Source: Candidatus Electrothrix aestuarii (lineage in GTDB: Bacteria; Desulfobacterota; Desulfobulbia; Desulfobulbales; Desulfobulbaceae). From it: 64,000 bases of DNA. Below, one piece after another: positions 8,082 through 18,610 of the stretch. Where the stretch lies: positions 3,685,907 through 3,749,906 of the forward strand of contig CP159373.1 of NCBI GenBank assembly GCA_032595685.2. The letters run 5' to 3'. Each line of letters opens with the position of its first letter. Position 1 is the stretch's first letter. The translations under genes and the position numbers were made by a program. The notes beneath the pieces were generated by a model that searched no databases, was not told where the DNA came from, and saw only the letters and a list, made by a program, of their open reading frames with translations.

Positions 8082-8306
8082 TTAATATAATGTTAGGCTG
8101 TTTTGTATCGTGCATGCACGATAAGGTAATGCAAAATGATTTAATCCATCGTTTACATCGTAAAAATATTCTTTTCCTTTATAGGATATCACAGAAACAG
8201 CTTTTTGGTTTTTGAAAAAATGCTTCTCTCCCAATAAAATTTCATCACGACACAGCTGGTTGGGATAATACATGAAGATGATCAGCAAGAGGCTGATCAT
8301 CTTCAA
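8082..8306 (-). CDS. Small hypothetical protein (74 aa), doubtful
   Basis: A 74-codon open frame in the gap between guaA and the NYN gene. It starts with a short hydrophobic stretch (MISLLLIIFMYY) and contains SYKGKEYFYDVNDGLNHF. I recognise no family and see no good ribosome binding site; low A+T-rich coding signal makes it uncertain. If real it could be a small exported or membrane-linked peptide. Confidence 0.25.
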   Translation of the reverse strand: MKMISLLLIIFMYYPNQLCRDEILLGEKHFFKNQKAVSVISYKGKEYFYDVNDGLNHFALPYRACTIQNSLTLY

Positions 8307-8327
8307 AGGAGAGAGCAGGAGAAGGGA

Positions 8328-9872
8328 TTACTCCCACTCAATCGTGGAAGGCGGTTTGGAGGAGATGTCGTACACAACCCGGTTGACGCCGCGAACCTCA
8401 TTGATGATACGGGTTGAGATACGTCCCAGCAGGTCATAAGGAAGCTGAGACCAGTCAGCCGTCATGGCATCGCGGCTATCCACGGAGCGGATGGCAATCA
8501 CATGCTCATAGGTCCGGCCATCGCCCATAACACCAACAGTTTGGATAGGCAGTAAGACAGCAAAGGACTGCCATACCTTGCGGTACCAGCCTGAGTTTTT
8601 CATTTCCTCCAGGACAATCACATCTGCCTGCCGCAGAATGTGCAGGCGCTCCTTATCAATTGCCCCCATGATGCGGATACCCAAGCCTGGACCTGGGAAG
8701 GGCTGGCGATAAATGGCCTCTTCCGGCAGGCCAAGTTCCAGTCCCAGTTCGCGAACCTCATCTTTGAACAGCTCTCTGAGCGGCTCAATGAGTTTGAGCT
8801 GCATGCGCTCGGGCAGGCCGCCCACGTTATGATGGGACTTAATAGGTGCCTTGCCACGGAAGACCACGGACTCAATAACATCAGGATACAGGGTGCCCTG
8901 GGCCAGGTATTTTACATCGCCCAGCTTATTGGCTTCCTGCTCAAAGATCTCGATAAAACCATAGCCGATCCGTTTCCGTTTCTCTTCAGGATCGTTGATG
9001 CCGTCCAGACGCTCAAGAAAGTAGGATTCAGCATCTATATCAATGACCTTAAGGTCAGTTTTCTCCCGGAAGAAACGGAGGATGGTGTCGCTCTCGTTAA
9101 TCCGCATCAGGCCATTATTGACATGGATACAGGTCAGCTGGTTACCGATGGCCTTATGCACAATGGCTGCAACCACTGTGGAATCAACCCCGCCGGAAAG
9201 AGCGCAGAGAACCTGGCCATCGCCTACCTTTTCCCGGATTTCTGCAACTGTAGACTGGATAAAGGAATGCATGGTCCAGCTGGCCTCGCATCCACAGATT
9301 CCAAAGATGAAATTGCGCAACACATCCGTACCGATCAGAGTATGTGCTACCTCGGGATGGAATTGCACGGCAACAAAGGGTTTTTCTTCGTGACGCAGAG
9401 CGGCAAAGGGCGAGTGCTCGCTGCCCGCAGTGGCTGTAAAGCCGGGAGCTGCTTCCTCAACCCGATCACCATGACTCATCCAGACCTGATGTTCAGCCGG
9501 GGCAGGCTCCATACCCGCGAACAGGCCTGCTGTGTAGTCAATTGTCAGGGATGCCTTGCCGAACTCGCGTTTTTCCGCCTTTTCTACCCGTCCACCCAGT
9601 TGCTGCATCATGAGCTGGGCCCCGTAGCAGATGCCGAGCACCGGCACGCCGAGTTCAAAGACTCCTGGGTCGGAGATGGGGGCATCCTCGTCATAGACAG
9701 AGGCAGGGCCACCGGAAAGGATAACACCAGCGGGCTGCATGGCCTTCAGTTGCTCAAGGGGCAGGGTGTAGGGATGTATTTCCGAGTAGACCTTTTGCTC
9801 GCGGATACGGCGGGCAATGAGCTGGGTGGTCTGGGAACCGAAGTCCAGAATAATTATTGTATCGTTATGCAT
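8328..9872 (-). CDS. guaA: GMP synthase (glutamine-hydrolysing)
   Basis: A 514-residue GuaA that converts XMP, ATP and glutamine to GMP. The N-terminal class I amidotransferase has [14 protein letters not shown] with the nucleophilic Cys and an FHPEVAHT His/Glu pair. The ATP-pyrophosphatase part has the P-loop [14 protein letters not shown], and the C-terminal dimerisation domain ends [11 protein letters not shown], the normal GuaA end. I take ATG 9872 ([14 protein letters not shown]), which matches family length; the frame is open 18 codons further up. It follows guaB on the same strand, with a dispersed palindrome between them. Confidence 0.97.
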   Translation of the reverse strand: MHNDTIIILDFGSQTTQLIARRIREQKVYSEIHPYTLPLEQLKAMQPAGVILSGGPASVYDEDAPISDPGVFELGVPVLGICYGAQLMMQQLGGRVEKAEKREFGKASLTIDYTAGLFAGMEPAPAEHQVWMSHGDRVEEAAPGFTATAGSEHSPFAALRHEEKPFVAVQFHPEVAHTLIGTDVLRNFIFGICGCEASWTMHSFIQSTVAEIREKVGDGQVLCALSGGVDSTVVAAIVHKAIGNQLTCIHVNNGLMRINESDTILRFFREKTDLKVIDIDAESYFLERLDGINDPEEKRKRIGYGFIEIFEQEANKLGDVKYLAQGTLYPDVIESVVFRGKAPIKSHHNVGGLPERMQLKLIEPLRELFKDEVRELGLELGLPEEAIYRQPFPGPGLGIRIMGAIDKERLHILRQADVIVLEEMKNSGWYRKVWQSFAVLLPIQTVGVMGDGRTYEHVIAIRSVDSRDAMTADWSQLPYDLLGRISTRIINEVRGVNRVVYDISSKPPSTIEWE

Positions 9873-9960
9873 GAAAGCGCTATTTTTCTTGAAGGTGGTG
9901 TATGATGTGTAGGGGGCGCGGTACACCGTGTCCTACGGAATTATTGCCGCACGTTGAAAC

Positions 9961-10032
9961 GTAGGGGCGAAACCCTGTGTTCGCCCAGGTATTTGTATCT
10001 TGTACAGGGCAGGCACGGGGGCCTGCCCCTAC
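9961..10032. repeat. Dispersed GTAGGGGC palindromic element, copy 2
   Basis: A 72-base element between guaB and guaA, starting GTAGGGGCGAAACCCTGTG and ending GGGGGCCTGCCCCTAC. The GTAGGGGC ends are perfect inverted repeats. It could form a hairpin in the guaB-guaA transcript and change the balance between the two genes. Confidence 0.85.
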
Positions 10033-10038
10033 GTACGA

Positions 10039-11508
10039 TTAAATACCCTCAGTCCGGTAATTGGGGGCCTCGCGGGTGATGATAACATCATGAACATGGG
10101 ATTCCCGCAGACCAGCCGGGGAGATACGAACAAATTTCGCCTTGGTGTGCAGCTCACCAATGGTAGCAGCACCGCAATATCCCATACCGGAGCGCAGACC
10201 GCCCAGTAATTGATAGACCATCTCAGAGATGGGACCACGATAGGGGACCTTACCCTCAATGCCCTCAGGGACCAGCTTTGAGGTCTCACTGTCTTTTTTC
10301 TGGAAATAGCGGTCACTAGAGCCCTGCTTCATTGCGCCCAGGGACCCCATACCACGATAGCCTTTGTACTTACGGCCCTGGTAAAGGAAGGTGTCGCCTG
10401 GCGTCTCATCGGTTCCGGCAAAAAGGGAGCCTACCATAACACAGTCTGCACCGATGCCAATGGCCTTGCAGATATCGCCGGAGAACTTGATACCACCGTC
10501 AGCGATAACAGGTACGCCTTTTTCCCTTGCCACCCTGGTGGCGTTTTGCAGAGCGGTGAGCTGAGGCACACCTACACCGGCAACGATGCGGGTTGTGCAG
10601 ATAGAACCAGGACCAACGCCCACTTTAACGGCATTGGCACCAGCATCAATCAATGCGGCTGTCCCTTCGGCTGTGGCAACATTACCGGCAATAACGGAAA
10701 GATTCGGCCAGCCAGCCCGGATTTCACGGACCGCCTGCAAGACCCCGGCAGAGTGGCCGTGGGCTGAATCCAGGACAATGACATCAGCACCGGCTGCGAC
10801 CAGGGCCTCGGTTCGGTCCGGCATGTCAGCGCCCACGCCAACCGCAGCACCGACCAGCAGGCGGCCATTGCCGTCCTTGGCAGACTGCGGGTATTTCTTG
10901 ATTTTCTCTATATCCTTAATGGTGATGAGGCCTCTGAGGTTTTCTGCCTCATCGACGACCAGGAGTTTTTCGATCCGGTGCTCATGGAGCAGGGCCTTGC
11001 AATGATCCAGGCTGAGCCCCTCATGAACAGTGACCAGATTTTTGCTGGTCATGACTTCACTGACCCGCATTTCGCTATTGGAGACAAAGCGGAGGTCCCG
11101 GTTGGTAACAATGCCCACCAGTTTACCGTCGCGTAGGACAGGCAGACCAGAGATCTTATACATCCCCATAATCTCTTCCACTTCAGCAACGCTTTGCTGC
11201 TCAGTGACAGTAATAGGGTCTATAATCATGCCGGATTCGGATTTTTTTACCCGTTCCACCTCTTTGGCCTGATCCTTTATTGACATGTTTTTGTGAATAA
11301 TCCCGATGCCTCCTGCCCTGGCCATAGCTATCGCGGTACGATGTTCCGTAACAGAGTCCATAGCTGCTGAAACCAGAGGGGCGTTCAAATAGATAGTATC
11401 TGTGAGCCGGGTAGCGAGGGAAACCTCTGATGGCAGCACTTCCGAACTTGCCGGAACGAGCAGGACGTCGTCAAAGGTATATGCTGGGGGGATGTCCTGA
11501 TCGAACAT
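10039..11508 (-). CDS. guaB: Inosine-5-prime-monophosphate dehydrogenase
   Basis: A 489-residue IMPDH that oxidises IMP to XMP with NAD+, the first committed step to GMP. The (beta-alpha)8 barrel has the catalytic-loop motif [15 protein letters not shown] with the active-site Cys, and the [10 protein letters not shown] flap segment. Two CBS domains (about residues 90-205) are inserted after the first barrel strands, as is normal. A good AAGGAG ribosome binding site precedes ATG 11508. It is upstream of guaA and probably co-transcribed with it, so both GMP-specific steps are encoded together. Confidence 0.97.
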   Translation of the reverse strand: MFDQDIPPAYTFDDVLLVPASSEVLPSEVSLATRLTDTIYLNAPLVSAAMDSVTEHRTAIAMARAGGIGIIHKNMSIKDQAKEVERVKKSESGMIIDPITVTEQQSVAEVEEIMGMYKISGLPVLRDGKLVGIVTNRDLRFVSNSEMRVSEVMTSKNLVTVHEGLSLDHCKALLHEHRIEKLLVVDEAENLRGLITIKDIEKIKKYPQSAKDGNGRLLVGAAVGVGADMPDRTEALVAAGADVIVLDSAHGHSAGVLQAVREIRAGWPNLSVIAGNVATAEGTAALIDAGANAVKVGVGPGSICTTRIVAGVGVPQLTALQNATRVAREKGVPVIADGGIKFSGDICKAIGIGADCVMVGSLFAGTDETPGDTFLYQGRKYKGYRGMGSLGAMKQGSSDRYFQKKDSETSKLVPEGIEGKVPYRGPISEMVYQLLGGLRSGMGYCGAATIGELHTKAKFVRISPAGLRESHVHDVIITREAPNYRTEGI

Positions 11509-11802
11509 AGGTAACTCCTTATATATAGTGTCTAAAAAAAATACCCTGAACAGGAAATCAGGAGTAATTATATCGCATAATTGATAATGAGAGGCATCTT
11601 AGCACTGATGGACAGGAAAAGCAAATGGAGGTGAAAAAAAGGTTGATTTTTCTGTTTCGCTTTGTATGGAGGGAGGAAGTACTGGGCCTCAAACAAGCCT
11701 GGAGGCTATGGAGAAGACCAGGGCCTTTTTACAGATATCTTCAGCAGGTGGTTGCTGGGATGCATGCCTAGAAAGATCAACAATTATAGATATAAACAAT
11801 AA
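11509..11802. other. Intergenic region upstream of guaB
   Basis: About 300 bases without a gene, between the guaB start and the nuo terminator. It must carry the guaB promoter. A TATAAT-like box on the minus strand at 11567-11572 is the best -10 candidate; a matching -35 is not evident, so I do not call it separately. Confidence 0.4.
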
Positions 11803-11832
11803 AAAAAGGGTACGCAAAGCGTACCCTTTTTA
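11801..11832 (-). terminator. Intrinsic terminator of the nuo operon
   Basis: GGGTACGC and GCGTACCC pair perfectly around an AAA loop (11808-11826). On the minus strand the stem is followed by seven T residues; on the plus strand by five. It lies 62 bases after the nuoN stop and would end the nuo transcript. Confidence 0.9.
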
Positions 11833-11887
11833 ATCTTGCTGACTGATGTGACTGATGCTACCTCAGCAGGCTATTTGTCTCTATATC

Positions 11888-13315
11888 TTATCCCGCAATA
11901 GCCAGCACATTACTGCTGATGGAAGGCAGAAGCCCAGCGACCAACATGATTGCCGTGAGGATGAAGAGACTTACCTTTTGCATGCGGTCCATAACAAAGG
12001 GAGCAGGCTCTACAGCAGGCTGAACTATATAGGCCTCCTTAACCAGCAGGAGATAGTAGTACAGCGAGATGGTGGAATTCAGGGCCGCAAAGACGATGAG
12101 GAAGTAATAGCCCTTTTGTGCTGCTGAGGCAAAGAGGAAAAATTTCCCCATGAACCCGGCCAGCGGCGGAATCCCTGCCAAGGAAAAGGCGCTAAGCATC
12201 AAAATCGCTCCCAGCATGGGATTGCTTTTGCCCAACCCCTGCAAGCCACTGCGGTTCTCTTCCCCATTGCGCCCGATGATGGCCATAATAAAGAAGACAG
12301 CGTAGTTTCCTGCCAGATAGACAAAGAGGTAGAAGATAATGGAGGAACGGGCTGCTCCTGCATCACCGAGCAGGGCCATAACAATATAGCCAGCCTGGGC
12401 AATAGAGGAGTAGGCCATAAAGCGTCGCAGCCGAGTCTGCTTCAGCGCGCCGAGGTTACCCACAGTCATGGTTGCTGCCGCCAAGATCAGAAGGATCGGC
12501 TGTAAGGAATCATGCATAGGTGCCAGCGGACCATAGATCAGAATCAGGAGGAAAGCAATAGCCACAGCCTTGGAGGAAACCGAGATAAAGGCGGTTACCG
12601 GGCTGGGTGCTCCATCATAGACATCTGGTGCCCACATGTGGAAGGGGAAGAGGGTCAGCTTGAAGCCGATAGCCGCAAAGGTGAACAGCATACCAAGGCG
12701 AAGCAGTGGCTCCTGCGGATTGCTGGTACAGGCCTGGGCCAATGCCTCAAAGGTCAGGGAGCCAGCAGCACCGTAGAAGAAGGAGTAACCGAACAGCAGC
12801 AGACCGGTTGAGGCAGAACCCATAACAATATACTTAGTGGATGCCTCAACAGACAGACTGTCCTTTTTATAGAAACCGCTCAAAATGTAGAGCGGAATCG
12901 TTGCCAGCTCCATGCCGATGAACAGAGTCAGCAGGTCAGTGGATGAAACCACAGTGAACATGCCAAAAGTACAGAGCAGGAGAATGAAAAGAAACTCAGT
13001 CTGGTACTTCATCACCCCACGGTCGTTTCCGCCCGGAACAAAGTAGGGGCGGGACAGGAGGACCGTGAACAGGGCGGACAGAATAAAGAGCTGCTTGAAC
13101 AGGAGTGCAGTGCCTGTCACCTGATAGCCGCCCGGATAGAGAACGGTCTGATCATAAGGCAGAAGAAGCAACAGTACGAAAATACCACACAAGCCAATCC
13201 AGGACGCTTTAAAGGGCAGGGTGGAAACGAGATTATCTTTTCCCTTGTACAGGTCATAGCCCATTACCAGGGCTGCAAGGACAACAAGAAAAATATCAGG
13301 CAGCAGGAGTGTCAT
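11888..13315 (-). CDS. nuoN: NADH:quinone oxidoreductase subunit N
   Basis: A 475-residue antiporter-like membrane subunit of complex I with about 14 helices. LFIGMELATIPLYIL holds the conserved Glu of the first half, LFPFHMWAPDVYDGAPSPV the broken-helix motif, and AYSSIAQAGYI the conserved segment of the second half; these match NuoN. It forms a proton channel in the inner-membrane arm. It is the last gene of the operon, nine bases after nuoM, and is followed by a strong terminator. Confidence 0.95.
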   Translation of the reverse strand: MTLLLPDIFLVVLAALVMGYDLYKGKDNLVSTLPFKASWIGLCGIFVLLLLLPYDQTVLYPGGYQVTGTALLFKQLFILSALFTVLLSRPYFVPGGNDRGVMKYQTEFLFILLLCTFGMFTVVSSTDLLTLFIGMELATIPLYILSGFYKKDSLSVEASTKYIVMGSASTGLLLFGYSFFYGAAGSLTFEALAQACTSNPQEPLLRLGMLFTFAAIGFKLTLFPFHMWAPDVYDGAPSPVTAFISVSSKAVAIAFLLILIYGPLAPMHDSLQPILLILAAATMTVGNLGALKQTRLRRFMAYSSIAQAGYIVMALLGDAGAARSSIIFYLFVYLAGNYAVFFIMAIIGRNGEENRSGLQGLGKSNPMLGAILMLSAFSLAGIPPLAGFMGKFFLFASAAQKGYYFLIVFAALNSTISLYYYLLLVKEAYIVQPAVEPAPFVMDRMQKVSLFILTAIMLVAGLLPSISSNVLAIAG

Positions 13316-13324
13316 CGGAGTATA

Positions 13325-14836
13325 TTATCGCATCAGGTTATTGTAAATGGGATGAACAGCATTATTGACCAGTTCTACAATCCAGCCGGGTAAAATACCC
13401 ATACCGAAGAGGCAGATGAGCAGGATGGTTACTGGAATCTTTTCTAAAAAGGATGCATCTTTCAGGGTAAGGAACTGTTCCTTAATGGGCCCATTGACCA
13501 GGCCATTGACTGCACGCAGGACGTATACCGCTGTCACGACGATGGAAAGTACAGCCAGTACGGTGCAGATCCTGTTTAAGGTGTTCGGGTTATTAAAGGA
13601 GCCGACAAAGACGTTGGCCTCAGCCACAAAACCGGAGAGTCCGGGTAAGCCCAAACCAGCCATACCGACGATGACATAGGCCACTGAGAGGAAGGGCATC
13701 ACCTTCATCAGGCCGCCCATATCACTGACAGTTCGGGTATGGGTTCTGCCGTAGATCATACCGATAAGGCAGAAGAAGAGGGCTGTCATCAGACCATGAG
13801 AGATCATCTGAAGTACTCCACCTTTGATACCGGTAAAGGTAAGGGCAGTGAAACCGAACAGAACCAGACCACAGTGAGAAACTGAGGAGTAGGCAGTGAT
13901 GTATTTCAGGTCGGTCTGACGGATAGCACCCAGCGCTCCGTACAGTACGTTAATGGTGACCAGAATCAGAAAGAAGTCCATCCACATCTGGGAGCCTTCC
14001 GGCAGAAGGTACATACCCACTCGGAGACAGCCATAACCACCCAGCTTCATCAGGACGCCAGCATGGAGCATGGAAACCGCTGTCGGTGCAGAGGCATGTC
14101 CATCGGGTGACCACGTGTGAAAGGGGAAGATTGCTCCCAGAACACCAAATCCGAAGAAGATAATGGGGAAGACCCAGTACTGGAAGGAATCAGAGAAATG
14201 GTGCTGAGAAAGTACCTGGAGGTCAAAGCTGTGCAAGCCTGACTCGAAGTACAAAGCCAAGATACCAGCCATAATAAAGGCGGAACCAGCCACCAGCATC
14301 AGGGTGAGTTTCATGGAGGCGTATTCCTTCTGACCCGTACCCCAGAGACCAATGAGCAGGTACATGGGCAGTACGGCAATCTCGTAAAAGAGGAAGAAGG
14401 TAAACAGGTCAATAGAGACAAACACCCCATAGACGCCAGCAACCAGGACATTGAGCAGGATGAAAAATTCCTTTGCCTGATTATTGACATTCCAGCTGGC
14501 GAGCACCCCGCAGAAGATAACAATGCCAGTGAGCAACATCATCAACACAGAGATAGCATCAACCCCGATGTTATACTCTATATTCATCATTTTGAACCAG
14601 CCCACTTTATAGGTAAAGTGGAAAACGCTGGATGATGCACCATCGGCTATCGGAGCCGCTGCAGACACATCAATAAACTTAAACGTCAGGGTTACGACAA
14701 GCAGCAGGTTTATCGTGTTCCCGATCAATGAAATAACTTTAATGCTCCGATGGTCATCAGTCCGGACCGGCAGGCAAGCCAAGGCGGTAAGAAAAGGGAC
14801 GACCCAAATCAGAGTAAGCAGAAATGGTCCGTTCAT
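13325..14836 (-). CDS. nuoM: NADH:quinone oxidoreductase subunit M
   Basis: A 503-residue antiporter-like proton-pumping subunit with about 14 membrane helices. FFLFYEIAVLPMYLLIG carries the conserved Glu, FPFHTWSPDGHASAPTAVSML is the diagnostic NuoM/ND4 motif, and AYSSVSHCGLVLFG follows. It lies between the inserted alkaline phosphatase gene (64 bases upstream) and nuoN (9 bases downstream). Length and motifs are normal. Confidence 0.96.
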   Translation of the reverse strand: MNGPFLLTLIWVVPFLTALACLPVRTDDHRSIKVISLIGNTINLLLVVTLTFKFIDVSAAAPIADGASSSVFHFTYKVGWFKMMNIEYNIGVDAISVLMMLLTGIVIFCGVLASWNVNNQAKEFFILLNVLVAGVYGVFVSIDLFTFFLFYEIAVLPMYLLIGLWGTGQKEYASMKLTLMLVAGSAFIMAGILALYFESGLHSFDLQVLSQHHFSDSFQYWVFPIIFFGFGVLGAIFPFHTWSPDGHASAPTAVSMLHAGVLMKLGGYGCLRVGMYLLPEGSQMWMDFFLILVTINVLYGALGAIRQTDLKYITAYSSVSHCGLVLFGFTALTFTGIKGGVLQMISHGLMTALFFCLIGMIYGRTHTRTVSDMGGLMKVMPFLSVAYVIVGMAGLGLPGLSGFVAEANVFVGSFNNPNTLNRICTVLAVLSIVVTAVYVLRAVNGLVNGPIKEQFLTLKDASFLEKIPVTILLICLFGMGILPGWIVELVNNAVHPIYNNLMR

Positions 14837-14900
14837 ATATGAGCTCCGTTACTGTTTTTGCCCTTACGGCTGAGTGTGTTCATTGTTTTGATAAAGGATT

Positions 14901-16574
14901 CTAGTTATTCATTAATGCATTAATTGCGTATCGACTAAGTTCCGTATGGTGCATAATCTTACGAAAAGCTGACTTGCCTGCGCCCTGTGCAAAAACAAGA
15001 ACCGGAGTAGCGGTGTGGGTCCCAGTAGACCAGACAGCTTGTTGTTGTGTGGCCACTTCCATGGCCAAAAGGTTAAGACGAGCTCCATTGCTATTGGTAA
15101 CAAAAAAAGCGTCATTAGCATCAATTTTTGGCACTTTTTTTAAGCCGAGTTTTTTATGCCCTTCTACATAATAGGCATTTTCTTCACTTTCGAGAACACG
15201 GGCAGCTTGTGCTTCCGTGATCTTAAATTCTGTATTCTTATTTACTAAGCTTGCCAATTTTGCTGGCTTCTGCTCAGATGCAGGTAAGGCAGCGAATTGG
15301 AGAAATATATCCTTATAGCTCAGTTGCTGTTTATACAGCTTGTCCAGCACCTGCGGATTACCGAAGTTATATCCAGGCTGGAAGCTTCTGTTCTTAAACA
15401 GGGAACCAGACAGATTGACTGGCTGGGGTAAATCATTCCCTGAATAGCTGAAGCTGAAGCCTCCGGTTTCATGGTCAGCCGTGACAATGAGTAAGGTATC
15501 GTCGCGCTTTGCTGTCCAGTCCAGGATATATTCCAAGGTATTGTTCAGCTTGATCATCTCCTGAAGCAATAAGCCGGTATCATTGGCATGACCTGCCCAA
15601 TCAATTTGACCAGCCTCAACCATCAGGAAGAAACCTTTCTTGTTTCGAGCAAGCAGTTCCAAACCTTTTGCAGTCATTTCCCGCAGACTTGGTATGGCTC
15701 TCTCTGGATCATCCTTAGCTTTATTGGCCTTAATGGCATTATCCATAGCTGAGGAGGAAAAGAGCCCCAGGACTTTTTTCCCCTTCGCTTCCGCCAGCTG
15801 ATCCTTGGTAAAGCTCAGGGTGTAACCTTTTTTCCGGGCTTCCTTGAGGAGGTTGCGTTCGTCTTTTCGTTTTGATTTGATAGCAAACGCACCCTCGGTC
15901 ATTTGCACCAGCTCTTGATGCACCGCAGAGTCAGCATCATTTGCTGCTTTCGGTACCCACCGGCTCAGTCCTCCTGACAGCATGACATCTGCACCAGAGT
16001 TCAGCAAATCTACAGCTATGGCATTTTCTAAACTGCGATGCGGTTGATGCGCTGCAAAAGCAGCAGGTGTTGCATGGGTTAACCAGGTATCTGAAATAAT
16101 TCCTGTGGATTTACCCATTTTTTCAGCCTGCTCCAGGATAGTGCTGGTGGGATTACCATCCGCATCAGCGCCAAGCATCTCGGGGCCGCTTGCTACTCCA
16201 GTGGCCAGTTGGCTTCCAGAGGCCGCAGAGTCTGTCACTAAGACATTGGCTGCATGGGTCATGGAAAGCCCGAGCTCTGCGCCGTCATTCATCATTCGGT
16301 CGAATGCTGTTGTCCGATTTGGAATGACTGAGTGTGGTGCCTGCCTGGCATAAGCCAAGAGGAGGCCCAATTGCTGAGGGCCCATACCGTCTCCAATCAC
16401 CAAAATAACATTCTTTACCTTCTTGGTTGCAGGTTTGCTGTTGTAAGGAGTTTGAGGAAAAGTTTTCTCCTGCTCCGGTGCCTCGGGCTGGAGACCAGTT
16501 GGTGCGTGGCAACAGCTGGTAAAGCTCAGGCATCCGAGCAGGATAAAAACGAGAGAACATTTTTTTGTGTTCAT
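14901..16574 (-). CDS. phoA: PhoA-type alkaline phosphatase
   Basis: A 557-residue exported phosphomonoesterase. The N-terminus (CSLVFILLGCLSFTSCC) is a signal peptide, perhaps of a lipoprotein. VILVIGDGMGPQQL binds metal, VTDSAASGSQLATG holds the nucleophilic Ser, EAGQIDWAGHAND and VTADHETGGFSFS supply further zinc and magnesium ligands. ATHTATPVLVFAQG-like sequence near the end completes the fold. It would release phosphate in the periplasm or at the cell surface. A good AAAGGAACAG site precedes the ATG. It is placed between nuoL and nuoM on the same strand, which is unusual and suggests insertion into a respiratory operon. Confidence 0.92.
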   Translation of the reverse strand: MNTKKCSLVFILLGCLSFTSCCHAPTGLQPEAPEQEKTFPQTPYNSKPATKKVKNVILVIGDGMGPQQLGLLLAYARQAPHSVIPNRTTAFDRMMNDGAELGLSMTHAANVLVTDSAASGSQLATGVASGPEMLGADADGNPTSTILEQAEKMGKSTGIISDTWLTHATPAAFAAHQPHRSLENAIAVDLLNSGADVMLSGGLSRWVPKAANDADSAVHQELVQMTEGAFAIKSKRKDERNLLKEARKKGYTLSFTKDQLAEAKGKKVLGLFSSSAMDNAIKANKAKDDPERAIPSLREMTAKGLELLARNKKGFFLMVEAGQIDWAGHANDTGLLLQEMIKLNNTLEYILDWTAKRDDTLLIVTADHETGGFSFSYSGNDLPQPVNLSGSLFKNRSFQPGYNFGNPQVLDKLYKQQLSYKDIFLQFAALPASEQKPAKLASLVNKNTEFKITEAQAARVLESEENAYYVEGHKKLGLKKVPKIDANDAFFVTNSNGARLNLLAMEVATQQQAVWSTGTHTATPVLVFAQGAGKSAFRKIMHHTELSRYAINALMNN

Positions 16575-16654
16575 TTTCTGTTCCTTTGTCAGCAGCTATG
16601 AACCAAGTCGTTCAGCGATGAAGTCCGGCGCAGTCGTAGAGTACGGTAAATTAT

Positions 16655-18610
16655 TTATCCTAAGAAAAGGAAGACAATTAATCCAATGACCGTGGCACCA
16701 AGGTAGAACTGCAATTGCCCGGATTGTGCAAGCCGTACGCCTTTTCCACCTACTTGCAGGATCCAACCTGTGAGGTCCATACTGCCATCAACAACCTTGC
16801 GGTCAAACCATTTGATCGGTGCAGCAATATAGGAGAAGACGACTGTATGGGTGAAGAAAAGCCACACTTCGTCCATGTAAAACTTGTTATAGACAATCGT
16901 ATACAGCGGGCCAAAGAGCCTTTTCAGGCTTGTCGCAGCTTCTGTTTTTCCTTTGCCGTAAAGTACCCAGGCACCGCCGATACCGAGGAATGCAGCCAAG
17001 GTCGCAAGCCAAGGTAACCAGCCGGGATGAGAAAAATGAGTAGCTTCTTCAAAATGGGGCGGAATAACCCGGTGAACAAAGAAATGCTCCAGCAAACCGG
17101 CAAAGATGGTCGGGATAGTCAGGAACACAATTGGCCAAGTCATCCACGGATCTTCATGGACATGATGGAGCTCGGAACGAGCTTCGCCATGAAAAATGAG
17201 GAAGAAGAAGCGGAACATGTAAAATGCTGTCAAACCACCAGTCACTAAGCCAACAAGAAAGGTGATGTAATGACCTGACTGGAGGGCGGACAAGAGGATA
17301 GCATCTTTTGACCAGAAGCCACTGAGGGGAAACACGCCAGCAATGGCCAGACAGGCTGCGAATAAGGACCAATAGGTCTTTGGCATCAGAGATTTCAGAC
17401 CACCCATCTTCATGATGTCGTTGCTATGCACCGCATGGATGATAGCACCGGCTCCAAGGAAGAGCATGCATTTAAAGAAGGCGTGGGTGAAAACGTGGTA
17501 CATGGCTGCTGAGTAGCCCAGCAGGTTCACTGAAGCCTCATGATGCCCGCCGCCTTCTACACAAACTTTCGCTGCACCCAGTGAAAAGATCATATAGCCT
17601 AACTGGGACAGGGTGGAGAAGGCGAGTATGCGTTTAATATCCATCTGGGTGATGGCGATAACCGCTGCAAACAGGGCAGTGAATGCACCAATACACTGGA
17701 TAACGAACAGTGTTGTTTCCGCAGCAGCAAAGAGCGGAAACATGCGTGCAGTTAGATAGACACCAGCCACAACCATTGTTGCTGAATGGATGATGGAGGA
17801 AACCGGTGTCGGCCCTTCCATAGCATCAGGCAACCAAACATGGAGCGGAAACATAGCTGATTTACCCCAACCACCGCAGAAGACCAGCAGGGTACCGAGG
17901 GTTAGCATATTGATAGATATGCCTGCAAAGATAAAGTTCTTATTGAGCAGGGCAGCTGTCTCCGGGCTGTTCAGGGTCTGGAAACTGAAGCTTCCGCTTT
18001 GAAAGCTGACCAACAGAATACCCAGGAGAAAAAAGGCATCTGCAAAGCGGGTCATTATGAAGGCCTTTTTCGAAGCCGCCACTGCCGAAGGCTTTTCGTA
18101 CCAAAATCCAATCAGAGAGTAGGAGGATACACCAACCAATTCCCAGAAGACAAACATCTGAAGAATATTGCTGGATACAACCAAGCCGAGCATGGAAAAG
18201 GAAAACAGAGCCAGCAAGGCAAAAAAGCGGTTGAAGCTTGGATCACCCTTCATATATCCTACCGAATAGATATTCACCAGTAGGGAGATAACCGTGATCA
18301 CTACCAGCATCATGACTGATATGGGATCAAGATAGATGCCCATATTGGCGGTCAAGGTAGGGGTGAAATTAAGCCATGCACCATCCAGAGCAATTTTTTC
18401 TGGATACGGAAGCCCGTGGTGCCCCATGACCGAAATAAGATAGGTCAGGGCAGTGAGCAAGGCGTAGCTCAGAGAAATTGCCGACAGTGTAATGGCAAAT
18501 TTACTGACAAATTTATTGTCCGAGCGAAGATACCCCAGTCCAATCAGGACAAAGCTGAGTAAAGGACAGAGCAGGATCAGATAACTATGGGAAAAAATAA
18601 AATCAGCCAT
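16655..18610 (-). CDS. nuoL: NADH:quinone oxidoreductase subunit L
   Basis: About 651 residues; antiporter-like subunit with the long lateral C-terminal helix typical of NuoL. VFWELVGVSSYSLIGFWYE, FPLHVWLPDAMEGPTPVSSIIHSATMV and AFSTLSQLGYM are the conserved channel motifs. ATG 18610 (MADFIFSHSY) is preferred: it overlaps the nuoK stop by eight bases, in line with translational coupling; the frame is open nine codons further up. The gene is 80 bases upstream of the phoA-like gene that interrupts the nuoL-nuoM pair. Confidence 0.95.
   Translation of the reverse strand: MADFIFSHSYLILLCPLLSFVLIGLGYLRSDNKFVSKFAITLSAISLSYALLTALTYLISVMGHHGLPYPEKIALDGAWLNFTPTLTANMGIYLDPISVMMLVVITVISLLVNIYSVGYMKGDPSFNRFFALLALFSFSMLGLVVSSNILQMFVFWELVGVSSYSLIGFWYEKPSAVAASKKAFIMTRFADAFFLLGILLVSFQSGSFSFQTLNSPETAALLNKNFIFAGISINMLTLGTLLVFCGGWGKSAMFPLHVWLPDAMEGPTPVSSIIHSATMVVAGVYLTARMFPLFAAAETTLFVIQCIGAFTALFAAVIAITQMDIKRILAFSTLSQLGYMIFSLGAAKVCVEGGGHHEASVNLLGYSAAMYHVFTHAFFKCMLFLGAGAIIHAVHSNDIMKMGGLKSLMPKTYWSLFAACLAIAGVFPLSGFWSKDAILLSALQSGHYITFLVGLVTGGLTAFYMFRFFFLIFHGEARSELHHVHEDPWMTWPIVFLTIPTIFAGLLEHFFVHRVIPPHFEEATHFSHPGWLPWLATLAAFLGIGGAWVLYGKGKTEAATSLKRLFGPLYTIVYNKFYMDEVWLFFTHTVVFSYIAAPIKWFDRKVVDGSMDLTGWILQVGGKGVRLAQSGQLQFYLGATVIGLIVFLFLG

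Noticed and set aside
8640-9905. 421-codon open frame on the plus strand
   Set aside because: It lies opposite guaA over its whole length, has no family pattern or ribosome binding site, and is a shadow of the strong coding bias of guaA.
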